Below, one piece after another: positions 14,033 to 23,297 of a stretch of DNA of 64,000 nt. Source of the stretch: Alviniconcha marisindica (Eukaryota > Mollusca > Gastropoda > Provannidae); the NCBI GenBank assembly GCA_018857735.1, contig JABMCL010000152.1, positions 913,501-977,500 of the forward strand, in the 5' to 3' direction. The position numbers and the translations under genes were made by a program. Each line of letters begins with the position of its first letter. Position 1 is the first letter of the stretch. The notes under the pieces are model-generated. The model was given only the letters and a program-made list of their open reading frames with translations. It made no database searches and was not told where the DNA came from.

Positions 14033-14136
14033 GCACATGGTCACTATAAACAAACAGTACTACCATCATCTTGGGCCAGAGCAGTCAGCATCAAACAGAC
14101 GAACAGTACTGATGCCAAAACCGTGCCCTCTTCCAT
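1209..14136 (-). CDS. Gene A: 5-Ig transmembrane receptor, L1CAM/neuroglian/MDM-like (spliced; 3' end not found)
   Basis: Eleven exons join in frame from a start codon at 14136 to a transmembrane exon ending at 1209, giving at least 595 residues. Order: signal peptide (1-24), Ig1 (about 25-125), Ig2 (126-238), Ig3 (239-347), Ig4 (348-445), cysteine-free Ig-like domain 5 (446-556), membrane helix (about 562-585). Ig1-Ig4 each show the Cys-Trp-Cys pattern of I-set domains. Domain order and core motifs resemble the first Ig domains of L1-family adhesion proteins and hemolin; the five-Ig layout resembles molluscan defence molecule. The likely role is cell-surface adhesion or recognition (inferred). 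Exon lengths and phases match gene B almost exactly, so the two are duplicates. The last cytoplasmic exon was not found and may lie beyond base 1. Confidence 0.85.
1441..1533. repeat. (AC)n microsatellite
   Basis: Almost pure CA with short GC interruptions, next to the gene A TM exon. Confidence 0.95.
2476..2808 (-). CDS. Gene A exon 10: fifth Ig-like domain, no cysteines
   Basis: The 333 bp exon carries a whole Ig-like fold: GDTVNLTVAAVSDRLF (B strand without Cys), YRWIFKEKTYEGDQAPPHV (Trp) and RGVYRREVFHRVQKVVVNVE (F-G strands without Cys), then an acidic stalk. Sequons NLT, NVS, NTT and NFT are visible. Donor GTGAGT. Confidence 0.93.
3085..3228 (-). CDS. Gene A exon 9: Ig4, second half
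   Basis: The exon encodes DPKKYVFTDKKQMLTV and ITCFQCYVSNSVGEEFGNG (F-strand Cys plus an extra CxxC partner and a further Cys). It is 144 bp, phase 1 to 1. Only one copy is seen here, whereas gene B has two in tandem. Confidence 0.94.
3320..3405 (+). mobile_element. LINE 3' tail, isolated
   Basis: GGCGCTGTGAACACGCAACG followed by TTTTGTGTGGAG and TATGCGCTATGTATAAA matches the tail at 49975-50040. Confidence 0.5.
3690..3790 (-). pseudogene. Decayed partial copy of Ig4 first-half exon (gene A)
   Basis: The minus strand reads AAACCCAGGTGGTTTATGAA and GGTCAGTTCTTTAACCTG, resembling the 3' half and donor region of exon 8 (NWMMNG..YG|GTCAGT). It has no acceptor and a disrupted core. Confidence 0.65.
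3835..3984 (-). CDS. Gene A exon 8: Ig4, first half
   Basis: The exon encodes APIWVKPLVTTTVVQGENAQ, LYCQSRSA (B-strand Cys) and PNWMMNGQPFRVYG (Trp). It is 150 bp, phase 1 to 1, acceptor CTCCAG, donor GTCAGT as in genes B and C. Confidence 0.93.
4625..4928 (-). mobile_element. tRNA-derived SINE (family S1)
   Basis: The minus strand begins with a tRNA-like head (box A GCGGTAAGGCGTTAGGC, box B GGTTCGAATCT), then a body shared with 7600-7880 and 27425-27735. It lies in a gene A intron. Confidence 0.75.
4985..5345 (-). mobile_element. LINE reverse transcriptase fragment
   Basis: Minus-strand translation shows LCIVFVDFSMAFD, then ISSGVKQSCVCPGPLQSIV, the A and B blocks of a non-LTR reverse transcriptase, broken by stops. 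It is in a gene A intron and not functional. Confidence 0.65.
5772..5989 (-). CDS. Gene A exon 7: Ig3, second half
   Basis: The 218 bp exon (phase 2 to 1) encodes SNITWRDNAGNRI (Trp), GRYKIENYGRVLRIENLVE, and KTYTCTGVNKIGRAEG (F-strand Cys), closely matching neuroglian/hemolin-type I-set domains. Acceptor TTTCAG, donor GTATGT. Confidence 0.94.
6030..6077. repeat. (CT)n microsatellite
   Basis: Pure CT run in the acceptor-side intron of gene A exon 7. Confidence 0.95.
6539..6647 (-). CDS. Gene A exon 6: Ig3, first half
   Basis: The exon encodes TERPPVLRFSTRRLGP and ends RLECFFSGY (B-strand Cys). It is 109 bp, phase 1 to 2. The boundary reads GGATA|GTGAGTGG; the same edge is amplified into a minisatellite in gene B but is single here. 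Confidence 0.9.
7600..7880 (-). mobile_element. tRNA-derived SINE (family S1)
   Basis: This copy has the same head and body as 4625-4928, with more substitutions in box B. It lies in a gene A intron. Confidence 0.7.
8728..8871 (-). CDS. Gene A exon 5: Ig2, second half
   Basis: The exon encodes TIHFAYVLRSDQLASNGAY, then YC with the F-strand Cys of Ig2, and ends RRKSPG. It is 144 bp, phase 1 to 1, donor GTAAGA. The segment after the cysteine differs strongly from gene B while the first dozen residues are nearly identical. Confidence 0.92.
9711..9905 (-). CDS. Gene A exon 4: Ig2, first half
   Basis: The exon encodes VWERPDGTEKSFRV, YTLIRCGDPLREHVG (B-strand Cys), FRWMYKI (Trp) and NERIFVDSEG. 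The DER/NER-IF-D motif is the L1-family Ig2 pattern. Phase is 1 to 1; donor GTGATG. Confidence 0.92.
10136..10320 (+). mobile_element. tRNA-derived SINE head and body (family S2)
   Basis: A tRNA-like box A (TAGTCAAGTTGGTAGAGCG) and box B (GGTTCGAGTCC) are followed by a non-tRNA body with GTGCAATCGCATGCATAA, shared with 39055-39400. Located in the gene A intron between Ig2 first half and Ig1 second half. Confidence 0.75.
10902..11095 (-). CDS. Gene A exon 3: Ig1, second half
   Basis: The exon encodes YEWYRNGVEV (C-strand Trp) and later GVFQCRAKNTFPERMQP (F-strand Cys). Phase is 2 to 1 and the donor is GTGAGT. It is 194 bp, six bases shorter than the gene B and C counterparts, an in-frame loss in the loop between strands. 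Confidence 0.92.
11258..11396. repeat. (GT)n/(GTGC)n microsatellite
   Basis: Two GT runs each grade into GCGT repeats, separated by CTGCACATCCTGTG, itself duplicated. Confidence 0.95.
12848..12956 (-). CDS. Gene A exon 2: Ig1, first half
   Basis: The 109 bp exon (phase 1 to 2) encodes RMPPNIIYPLV, then LTLTCNATGNPKPT with the B-strand cysteine of Ig1. N-glycosylation sequons NGT, NLT and NAT are visible. The acceptor follows TTAAAACAG and the donor is GTAAGT. Length equals gene B exon 2. Confidence 0.9.
13860..14029. repeat. (GA)n microsatellite
   Basis: Two GA runs separated by about 60 bp, immediately 3' of gene A exon 1. Confidence 0.95.
14064..14136 (-). CDS. Gene A exon 1: signal peptide
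   Basis: This exon encodes MEEGTVLASVLFVCLMLTAL followed by AQDD, a typical secretory signal with a small-residue cleavage site (ALA-QDD). The Met at 14136 is chosen because the hydrophobic core starts directly after it and it matches gene B exon 1. An upstream in-frame Met exists at 14295 but would bury the signal. The donor is GTAGTA at 14063, in phase 1, giving Val with the next exon. Confidence 0.88.
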
Positions 14137-16442
14137 TTCTTTGACTGCTTGTGAAATTTTGACGAAGGCTACCGTAGAAGTGACACCATGTCTCCTCGCC
14201 TTTCCCTGTGATAAGTCGATCGTCTCGCAGCTATAGCGACTCTCTCGGCCGCTCAGGTTGTCTTTGGTTGTCTTTGTCTGGCAACAATGAAACAAAAACG
14301 CGCATACTCTTTGCTGTCAAATTCCGAAAGTCAAACTCAAGGTTCAGTTCTAATTCTAACCACGTAGGCTACATTGGAAAGATCTGCGAGAAACTATAAC
14401 TTCACTGAAACTAACGAAATTGAAAAACAACACCTTCTTTCAACGGGTGAACCCTGCCCATAATTAGTCATGCCCATCAACCTATTGATAGTATCTGTCG
14501 CAGACTCTTTTTAATGGAACAGAGAATCACTTCGCTTGCAGAAAGCGTTGGTGACGAAGATTTTCCTGTCCCTCTCTTTGCCCTCTGTGTATGCTAAGAT
14601 TTGTCTACGTATGGTACGTGGGATGGCGCCGATCCGCACAAATGCTCGATTTCTCAGTTGTTGCTTCTGCTGGTCGGTTTACTGATGATGATGATGACGA
14701 TGATGATATTTTATTATACACACAAATAAGCAAACCTGAAGACTCAACAATGCTTAGTGCAGACAACGAAATGCAAGAAATTCTTCCAGAAATAAGTGAC
14801 ATTACTGTACGGTCTGAATCTACAAAGTCAAGAAAATCTCCCATCCCCACACAGCCCATTTCGTCCCCGCCGACGAATCTACGATGCGGGACGTTGTGTT
14901 TTCACCTCCAGCTGAACGGATCCCTTCTTCCACCCGAACAGGGTCTTTCTTCTTCTTCTCCACCCTCCTCCTTTAAAAAAATCGTTTTTATTTTTTGTGA
15001 TTTTTTATATATATTATTATCCTGATTCGGCTGTCATCTCATCATTTTCTTTCCCCAGGAAAATAGAAGTCGCCATTCCGTTAAATGTCGAATAGCTTTT
15101 GCAGGGTTGGAGACGTTTTGATACTGCGACTGTTGAGTCAGAGATTTTGATCTATTTTGCATGCCTTGGTAGCCTAGTACCAGGCGAGGAGGTGTGTTAT
15201 GTTTAAAAAAAATATAGATCTACCTTTCTACCGAGATGTAAATTACAGTAGCCTAGGAGCTGTGCGATCGGGTAGGCTAACGATTCATTCCGTCTGGTCT
15301 AGGGGATTTGAGAAATGTCGATCGTTGGAAACAGACCTTAATATACGGATACAAGCTGAAAGGCCCGTAAGTATTGTGCAGCAAAACATTGCTACACTTG
15401 CGAAAAGCTTTCAGCTTGTAACACTAAAGCAGCTGACTTACGGTAGACAAAAACGTCCTCTCTCAAAAGGTTCACAAGCGCCCAAAGCAGACGACATTTT
15501 GATTAGAATCGCGCATGCGTGGCATCAGCCGGCAGTGGCTGCAGTTAAAGTGATAAAAAATAAAAAATAAAAATAAAAGAATGACTGCTAGCGTTCTGAA
15601 ACAAGGTGCATGCTGTGTTCTTCCATAATAAATAGCGTTCATTTTAACATTTTATGTATTTGTACCGTGAATGATAGGCTAATTTCGCCACGCATGCGCG
15701 ATTATTCATTCGACATGTCGTCTGCTTAGGACGCTTCAGTCTGAAACTTCTGAGGGAGTTTTTGTAAACGGTAAGTGAACTGATTCATTCTTGTAACATG
15801 GGCGCGTTTTTGAATCTTAGGAACATTTTGCTGCAGAATACATGCAGATCTTGCAGCTTGTGTACATGTATGTTTTGCGGCTATTTCCAACGATCATGTC
15901 TGAAATAAAAAACGATCACAATGTCAGTCTGACTCAATGTCAATGTCCAGTTGTATTGAGTGCAAATTTAACACCATGCAGACAACATGCTTATTGCGCT
16001 TGGTGAAGACGGTGGAGAAAGGGAGGGGGAGGGAACTGTGAGGAGGGTTGCAGGAGGGACTGTGGGAAAAAAGATTCGTTGGGGGTGGGGGGATGAGGAT
16101 ACCGGTGGGTGACTAAGGAATAGAAAGCAAAATTGTGAAGAGGGGGTGCAGGAGGAACTGTGGAAAAAGAGATCTGGTGATAGGGGTGGGGAGGCCGGTG
16201 GGTGACTAAGAAATAGAGAACAAATAAAATTTAAGCTGCCGCCGAGAAGACGAAATGTCTTCTGCATTTGGAGTATGTGCGGCAACCAGTTTTAGAGGGT
16301 GGGCGTAGCACTGCGGAATGACCTTGCGTCTGAGTGATTTTTGTTTGTGTTCTCACCGAATCCAGAGATACTTACTACTTAGTCTGCACTAAACAGAGTG
16401 GAAAGAACGTGGTGGATTGTATGGGGAAACAAGTTCCCGAGG

Positions 16443-16443
<1 letters not shown>

Positions 16444-16514
<71 letters not shown>
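16444..16514. repeat. (GT)n microsatellite
   Basis: Pure GT run just upstream of the LTR-like copy 1. Confidence 0.95.
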
Positions 16515-16601
16515 TATGAAATGAACGTTTCCTTATGTCTTTGTAAGTGCCGCGCCAGGCTCTCAGTACGAGATGGGGCACCATAAATAATCTATTATTA
16601 T

Positions 16602-17543
16602 TGTAATGGAGAGGAGTGGTAGAAGGACAGGACACACTGAGGCAGCGGAGTCAGTAAAAACGGAGACCACAGCAGGCGTATGGCAATCAGGGTTTATTCT
16701 ACAGCAGCAAACAATTTTCAGCACACCCAAAATCCTCACGCGCACGCATAGATAAGAGAACGGCGCAGGCCGCAAGGAACACACGCTATCGCTACAATGA
16801 AATCGGCCCTCTGGACCACAAAATGGCTGACAATTGTGTTTCCTTGGCCCGCACAAAGACAATTTCCTCTACAATAACTAAACTAATTAAATCATGAAAT
16901 ACATCAAATAAAAGCTACAGTTACAATCTTTTAAACCGTATAAACAAAATGTACACACATGACTTATTTTATTTACAACAAGAGTGGGAAGCGTGGCTTG
17001 CGCCTGTCTATAAACAGATTCAGACAACTAAATCACAACTAAGCAAAATACTATACGGCAAAGCATTGAGCGACACAGAATTACTTTAATCGAGTCAAAA
17101 CAACGATTCACTACTATTCACTAGTACTAAACAGAGAACGCGCCATGCAGACGACGGCTATAAAAAGAATAGACTTAGCGAGGCATCGGCTACTGATTAA
17201 GCTCGATCCTGGGTCTAAACAAACGTTGGATAAACATTCTAAGATGCCAAATTATATTACACATGGCTTGGTGCATAAAAAGAACTAGGTAAACAAAGAG
17301 TAGGTAAACAAACAAGCGGTTAAAATATTAAGGGAGAAAACAGATTTGAAACTGGCGCGCACCAGCAGCTATCGCCGGTCGGCTGTGTGAAGGCCATGTG
17401 GCGTTACGCTACACGCCGCGCTCCAAAACAAAAGCGTCGTCTGCTCCGGTTCCCGGGTTACTAACAGTACAGTAATGAAATTGCGTGGATCTGATAACCG
17501 GGGCGGGATTATTGTAAAAACGTACAAAGAGCACTTGCTCACA
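16602..17543 (+). mobile_element. Solo-LTR-like element, copy 1
   Basis: The element begins TGTAATGG and ends GCTCACA (TGT..ACA ends) and is flanked on both sides by TTATTATT-type sequence, consistent with a target duplication. A TATA-like CTATAAAAAG lies near 17160. It is about 300 bp shorter than copy 2 through one internal deletion. No coding region was seen. Confidence 0.6.
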
Positions 17544-17559
17544 TTATTATTATCATTAT

Positions 17560-18040
17560 TATTGTAGCGCAGGTTTATGCACGCATCGGCATGTGAGACA
17601 GAGGATCTTGTATTGAACCCGTTAAGGCGTTCGGAGATGGGCAATCTGTGCAAAGACCTTAGGATTGGTGTAATAATTATGCTGTGGAAAATTCGTTCCG
17701 GTCACAATACGGGCAACATCATTCTGGATCTTCTGTAGGCGATTTGGCTGATTACTGAGCTGGAAGGCCCCCATTATCCATACAGGACTATTAGAATTGT
17801 CTAGTCAAGAAATGATCAGAGCCTTTGCAGTGGTGTTTGCTGTCTTCTCAGTGAGTTAGGAAAGGCCCGAGTCTTCCTAGTGGCTTGAGGTGACAGTAAC
17901 AGGATTTGGTCATATCCAAGTTAGCATCAACGACCAGACCAAGATCACTGACAGAGGCTGACAGACTGATTTGTGACTCGCCCACCCGGACGTGATCTAT
18001 CAGTGCTGCCGTGGCGAAGAGATCATGTCTCCCCACCTAG
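17560..18040 (-). mobile_element. CR1-like LINE 3' fragment
   Basis: Minus-strand translation shows DHVRVGESQISLSASVSDLG, LVVDANLDM and ITPILRSLHRLPISERLN, typical of the RT C-terminal region of CR1-type LINEs. Frames are interrupted. Confidence 0.65.
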
Positions 18041-18269
18041 ACTTTTTGCAGATGACACCATCTTCATTTACCTGTCTGGGCCGGGATCGCATAACGGAGC
18101 TTTAGTGGCCCACTGAAAATTATGCACGCATTCATAGCAACTTTGGTGCCTTTCATTAAAATGCCGCTTGAAATAAATGGTTTAAAACTATCTACACAAT
18201 TTCTGGTAGTTATACACAGCAAACGGCGGTTGAAACTGGGCGTCAGCGCCGAGTCCGTACATGAATACC

Positions 18270-18535
18270 TAAGGTGGGTGAACTCTGGTGTGACACTGCG
18301 GAAGCTGGTTTAACTCTCGAAGGGTCCTTTGGGAAGAATGAATTCCTGAGAGCTGGGTGTTCTGCCCTTTTGTTGGAAAAATCACAGTGGTTCTAGGGTC
18401 ACTTTGCTGCATCGATGCCAACAAACCCATTGTTGATCTTGCCCAGCATAACAAGCCAGCTTGCTTTCCTTCACTCTTCTAATCTTTCCTAGCCGAGGTC
18501 CCGCAGCATGGTTTCCATCATTTTGTACCGCTTGA
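18270..18535 (-). mobile_element. LINE 3' fragment
   Basis: Minus-strand translation contains RYKMMETMLRDLG, LVMLGKINNGFVGIDAAK and RNSFFPKDPS, a pattern seen near the end of jockey/CR1-type RT ORFs. It interrupts a plus-strand LINE. Confidence 0.5.
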
Positions 18536-19350
18536 TCCCCTGCGCACAGGTCTATGCAATTCTGCAAAAGGATCTCCAGAAACTGGGAGAATGGGAAAAA
18601 GAATTGAAGCAGTCCTTCCACCCAAATGCAGCCGGCTATCAATCATTGGGAGGAGGAAGAGCACCAACAACCACCGAGGTGACTACACACTTCCCGGCCA
18701 AACTCCTGGGGACAGTGACCTCAGCAAAATACCTTGGGGTGACACTACAGAATGACGTCGGATGGGAAGGGCACATTGGCTGTATCTGTGCCAAGGCAGA
18801 CAGGATGCTCGGCTTCCAGAGAAGGAACCTGAAAGTTGCCTCGACCATAATCAAAGAGCTCTCCTACAAGGCCGTGGTCCGTCCCTTCATCGAACATGCA
18901 AGTACAGTATGGAACCCCCACAGCAGCAAACATACCGCTAGCATCGAGAAAATCCAGAGAAAGGTGTCAGGGATCTTGTCAGGGATCTTGCCCTAAAATA
19001 ATAGACACAGGGATTACTCGAGTGTTGGAGACGTGCTACTCCATCTGAAATGGCCGTCCTTAGAACACCGACGTCGAAGCGCCCGGCTCACTAAACTCCA
19101 TAAGATCTATCCACTGGACAAGAATGTGTGAGGTGCCTTGACCTGAAACCAAAGGAGGGGAAGGGGAGGGAAGGGAAGGAGAAGCCACCACAGCCTGTAG
19201 TACCGCTACCAACGTTTCAGCTACCGCATTGACTACAAACACAACACATTCTTTCCTTGCACACCCAGAGACTGGAATGAGCTCCCCCAAGAAGCAGTAC
19301 AGTCTCCCATCCCTGACATCTTTATTTCGAGGGTGCCACCAAACCCTCAG
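18536..19350 (+). mobile_element. Jockey-type LINE RT C-terminal fragment
   Basis: Plus-strand translation reads LQKDLQKLGEWEKELKQSFH, AKYLGVTLQNDVGWEGHIG, LGFQRRNLKVASTIIKEL, FIEHASTVWNPHSSKHT, and later FFPCTPRDWNELPQEAVQ. The upstream RT box FADDTIFIYLSG is at 18050-18090. Stops and frame changes mark it as dead. Confidence 0.75.
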
Positions 19351-19898
19351 CCCCCCCCCCCCCCCTCTCCCCTGCGCTTTATTGTCTGTTGCATTTGTGC
19401 GGAATAATCTATATTTCCAAAGTGGGTTTAGAAGATGTTTAAAAGAGTTCGAATACTGTTCCTGCTAATATTACAATGTCGGATCCCCCCGAAGGGAGGC
19501 CTAGGATGTCTGATGTCACTCTCCAGTCTGAAATTTCAAGGGTGTCATTTGATCCACTTTTCCTATCTCCTCTCTTGTTTTTCAGACTAGTCCTTTTGCT
19601 CTTTCTGTCTTGTCATTTTTCTCCTGACCTTTTTCCAGAAAAATCTATATTTTTTAAGAGATAGGCACTTTCCCTTTGTATGGCTCTTGTTGAGTAGGAG
19701 ACAGTAGTTGGTAGGTGACATGTGTTAGAAAAATGCACTCAGAATCGTAAGAGGCAAAATAATGAAAAGGGGAACTTGTAAACTGTAATTATAGTCAGTT
19801 AACAGTTAACAGGTGTGTAAATGTTTGAGTGTGCGTTCTGTAGTTTTAGTCTGAAATACTATCAGACTCGTGAAATTTGTAAAACAACGACAACAAAA

Positions 19899-19900
<2 letters not shown>

Positions 19901-19970
<70 letters not shown>
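19901..19970. repeat. (AC)n microsatellite
   Basis: Pure CA run about 400 bp upstream of gene B exon 1. 19360-20370 otherwise shows no gene. Confidence 0.95.
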
Positions 19971-19975
<5 letters not shown>

Positions 19976-20370
19976 AAAACCACGTTACAGCCTCAAACAC
20001 ATGTTTACGACGATCTCTTTCTTCAATTTGTGACATATAAATACAAACTTGAGAAGGAAATGGCAAGTCAGAATAGCTTTATTTTATATCGTCAATGTTT
20101 TCTGCTTCTGTTGTCTCTTCAACAATCCGCTATCATAGTCCTGGTGGTATTCGTAAAACTGATCAAACGCAATTCTCTTTTAATGCATACAGAACATGTT
20201 TAATTTTGTAAACACGTTTGTGAGTGGTTTAGTAACTTCTTCGTTGCCAGAGGAAGACCTACCAGAGACACCCTGACTATACAAGACTTGACCGAGTGAG
20301 CACAGTGAGAGGCGGACCGACCTGGTGGAACTGCTGCTGCCAACATCTAGATTCCCAGGCAGCCAGGGAA

Positions 20371-20428
20371 ATGGCATCACTACTGTTCGCCTGTTTCGTG
20401 CTGCTGACTGCTCGGGCCCAAGACGATA
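20371..20428 (+). CDS. Gene B exon 1: signal peptide
   Basis: The exon encodes MASLLFACFVLLTARAQDD, a short signal peptide cleaved near ARA-QDD. The start follows AGGGAA. Donor GTGAGT at 20429 is in phase 1, matching gene A. Confidence 0.9.
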
Positions 20429-20596
20429 GTGAGTTTATTGTACTAATTAACCCATTTCTGCTTGTGAAATACATTCGCCCTGGTATAACTGTCACGACTG
20501 ACTGGGCGTAAGGAGGAGTGGAGAGACTCAGAGAGAGTTATTTTCTTAAGTTCTTGGATTTTATAATGTCCTGTCAGCCTCAGAGGAGCACCTCAG

Positions 20597-20670
<74 letters not shown>

Positions 20671-21480
20671 CTCTGTAGACTGCTTGATCTGTCTGGATGC
20701 TGACGACTCAAAAACAGTGCAAAACGTCCATGGGGCTGACCCCCATGCATCAGCCATTCATTTAGCATAGCTGTTATCACATATAAGGTTGGGTTTCTCT
20801 CCCCCCCCCCCCCCCCCCCGCCCCCCCTGTTTTTTGTTTGTTTGTTATGTTTGTTTGTTTGCAGTTCGTGGTAACGTATGCAGTACGAAAGTTTAGGCAA
20901 CAAAATATTTTGTGTGTGCAACGCTAGCAAATCAGACTTCATGTGTATACAGGTGTATTTCTCTGCACGTTTTCGTAAATTACAAAAATGTAAACAATTG
21001 ATGTGAGATGATAATCGCACAGTTTCTGCGACCTTTGGATTCTACTGACAAAAGGTAATTGAAGATTCGTAACAAGAAACTTTAATCAAGTAGTTAGAGT
21101 GTTTTTTTGTTGTTGCTTTTTTAGAGATAGAGAGACTGTTAGAGTCAGTTTCAAACTGTTTTGCTCAGCTCATTATTAAATTATCGTAATTCAAAGTGGA
21201 AGTTTCTCTTGAGCATGCAATACTATCCATTGTGCTACTTTTAGCCTGCTTGTTTGTTATGTTTGCGTAGTACACTCGCTCTGTCTGTGTTTGAACAGTC
21301 CGAATGCCGCCACAGATCATACAACCTCTGGTGTCTGCGACAAAGTTTTATTCACCGAGCAGCAGAATGATACTTATGTGTAATGCCACAGGAAGACCGA
21401 AGCCCACGTGAGTTTAACACACCTACCATTGAAGTGGACCGCAAACAAAGAAGCGTTACTGGCGCTATCGATTAAATGGA

Positions 21481-21515
<35 letters not shown>

Positions 21516-22047
21516 ACAACCTCACAGCAATTCATGGTTTGATTGTCGAGACAGACTGAATTAATTCTTTCAAATCTACCCTCAAGACACTTCTTTCATT
21601 GAAGCGCGCAATTTTCCTTCCTACTTGTCAATAATCTCTCCCCCCCCCCCCCTCCCCCCGCCCCCTACCTCTCCGGCACTGCAACTCTTTGCGTTCGACG
21701 TGGCTATTCACAGTACTCTTTGTAGGTTTGTTCTGATTTTCCCGCCTTCCTTTTTGTACCTATTTTCTGTAGGTTTGTTTTGATTTGCCCGTATTCCTTT
21801 TGTACCATGTTGGCTACAGGGATAGGCTTCTACTTTTTGGCATTTGGTTTTACCAATATACTTTGTATAGACATGTTTTTGTTGCTGTAGGACAGAAATA
21901 AGGTCAGGCTTGTGACTAAAATCTTTAACCTTGAGTATTAAAGTCCAGTCAGTCTGTCATCCAGTGAATCAGTTGTCAATCAGTCAATGTTTTATTTTGT
22001 CTGTTCACAGCGAGATGATCTCTCTCTCTCCCCCTCTCTCTCTCTCT

Positions 22048-22137
<90 letters not shown>

Positions 22138-23238
22138 TAAAAACACGTTATACAAGCTTACCCACAGGATTATGAACAATCAATTTAACAACAAAAGTTA
22201 TTATATCAGTATTATATATCTCTCTTACATTGTTACAAACATTAAAATCATACCCATAAAAAAAACCCCACTGGTAACAGAACACACAAGTAGTATGTGG
22301 TTAACTGTATCAGTGCTAGGGCATTCTTACAAATGGATGTCACATTCTGTAAATAGTTAGTGTTCCATGAGACGGAGCTTGTATATTATTCTTGCTAAAT
22401 ATCTCGAACAAGAAAGTATTGCAGTTTTTTGTTTGTGTTTTCTTTCAAGCTCTTCATACATTGTATTTTCGAGTATTGAGGAAATCTCATGAGATGAAAG
22501 TAGCAGGTTATTGTATGATATTTCAGACATTTTTTCATTGCCCTTTGTTTAGCTAATTTATTTGATATTTCATTCCAGTAAAGACCACAATGAGACGGTA
22601 CCGAACAAAACTCAAGCCCATTACCCCTGGACATAATACAACGTACTTTACTGCATAAACTAAATCCCTTCTCACTTTGCAGTCCCAGTTTTGCAATGCA
22701 TATGAGATTTATTTTTAATCAACTCAGATCAGAAAATTAAATATTGCTAGCTAGATATTGCGTACGTAATTTAATGCCATTAATATTCCATATAACTCCG
22801 ATGTGAGTATGGAAAAATCATTCCCTAAGTAAAAAGACTTGCACTCCCGATAACGCACAGATTTGAATTTTGATTAGAGATCCATCCGTCATCTCGACGC
22901 ACACATATTTTAAAGCGACTGAACTTTCTGTTACCGAATTAGTGACTGCAAGGTTTCTGATGACGTATTTTGAAACCACCAATTCCCAGAGAGGTATCGT
23001 TCCTGCTTTGCATAAGATTTGATTGTGTTTGTATGCACAGGTGCACCAGTAGCTAATTTAACTGCTTTACTATTGATGCTTTGCAGTTTCTTTAGGAGTG
23101 TGTCTAGAGTGGAAAAATATATACCTCTTGACCGTAGAGTGCATAGTATCACTAAAGCAGCCCCAAGTCGGTCAGTAGGCAGGTTACTCCAGCTAGTTCT
23201 GTTGATGAGTATTCTGCTGAGAAAATGTCTAGAGAGAG

Positions 23239-23297
<59 letters not shown>

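Larger units (their letters stand above)
14137..20370. promoter_or_regulatory. Divergent spacer between genes A and B
   Basis: The two start codons face away from each other across about 6.2 kb. Promoters of both genes should lie here, but I saw no convincing TATA box or CpG cluster next to either start. The spacer contains GA repeats (13995-14029, just inside gene A intron 1), a solo-LTR-like element (16602-17543), LINE remnants (17560-19350) and a long CA tract (19901-19970). 14300-16330 shows no gene. Confidence 0.4.
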
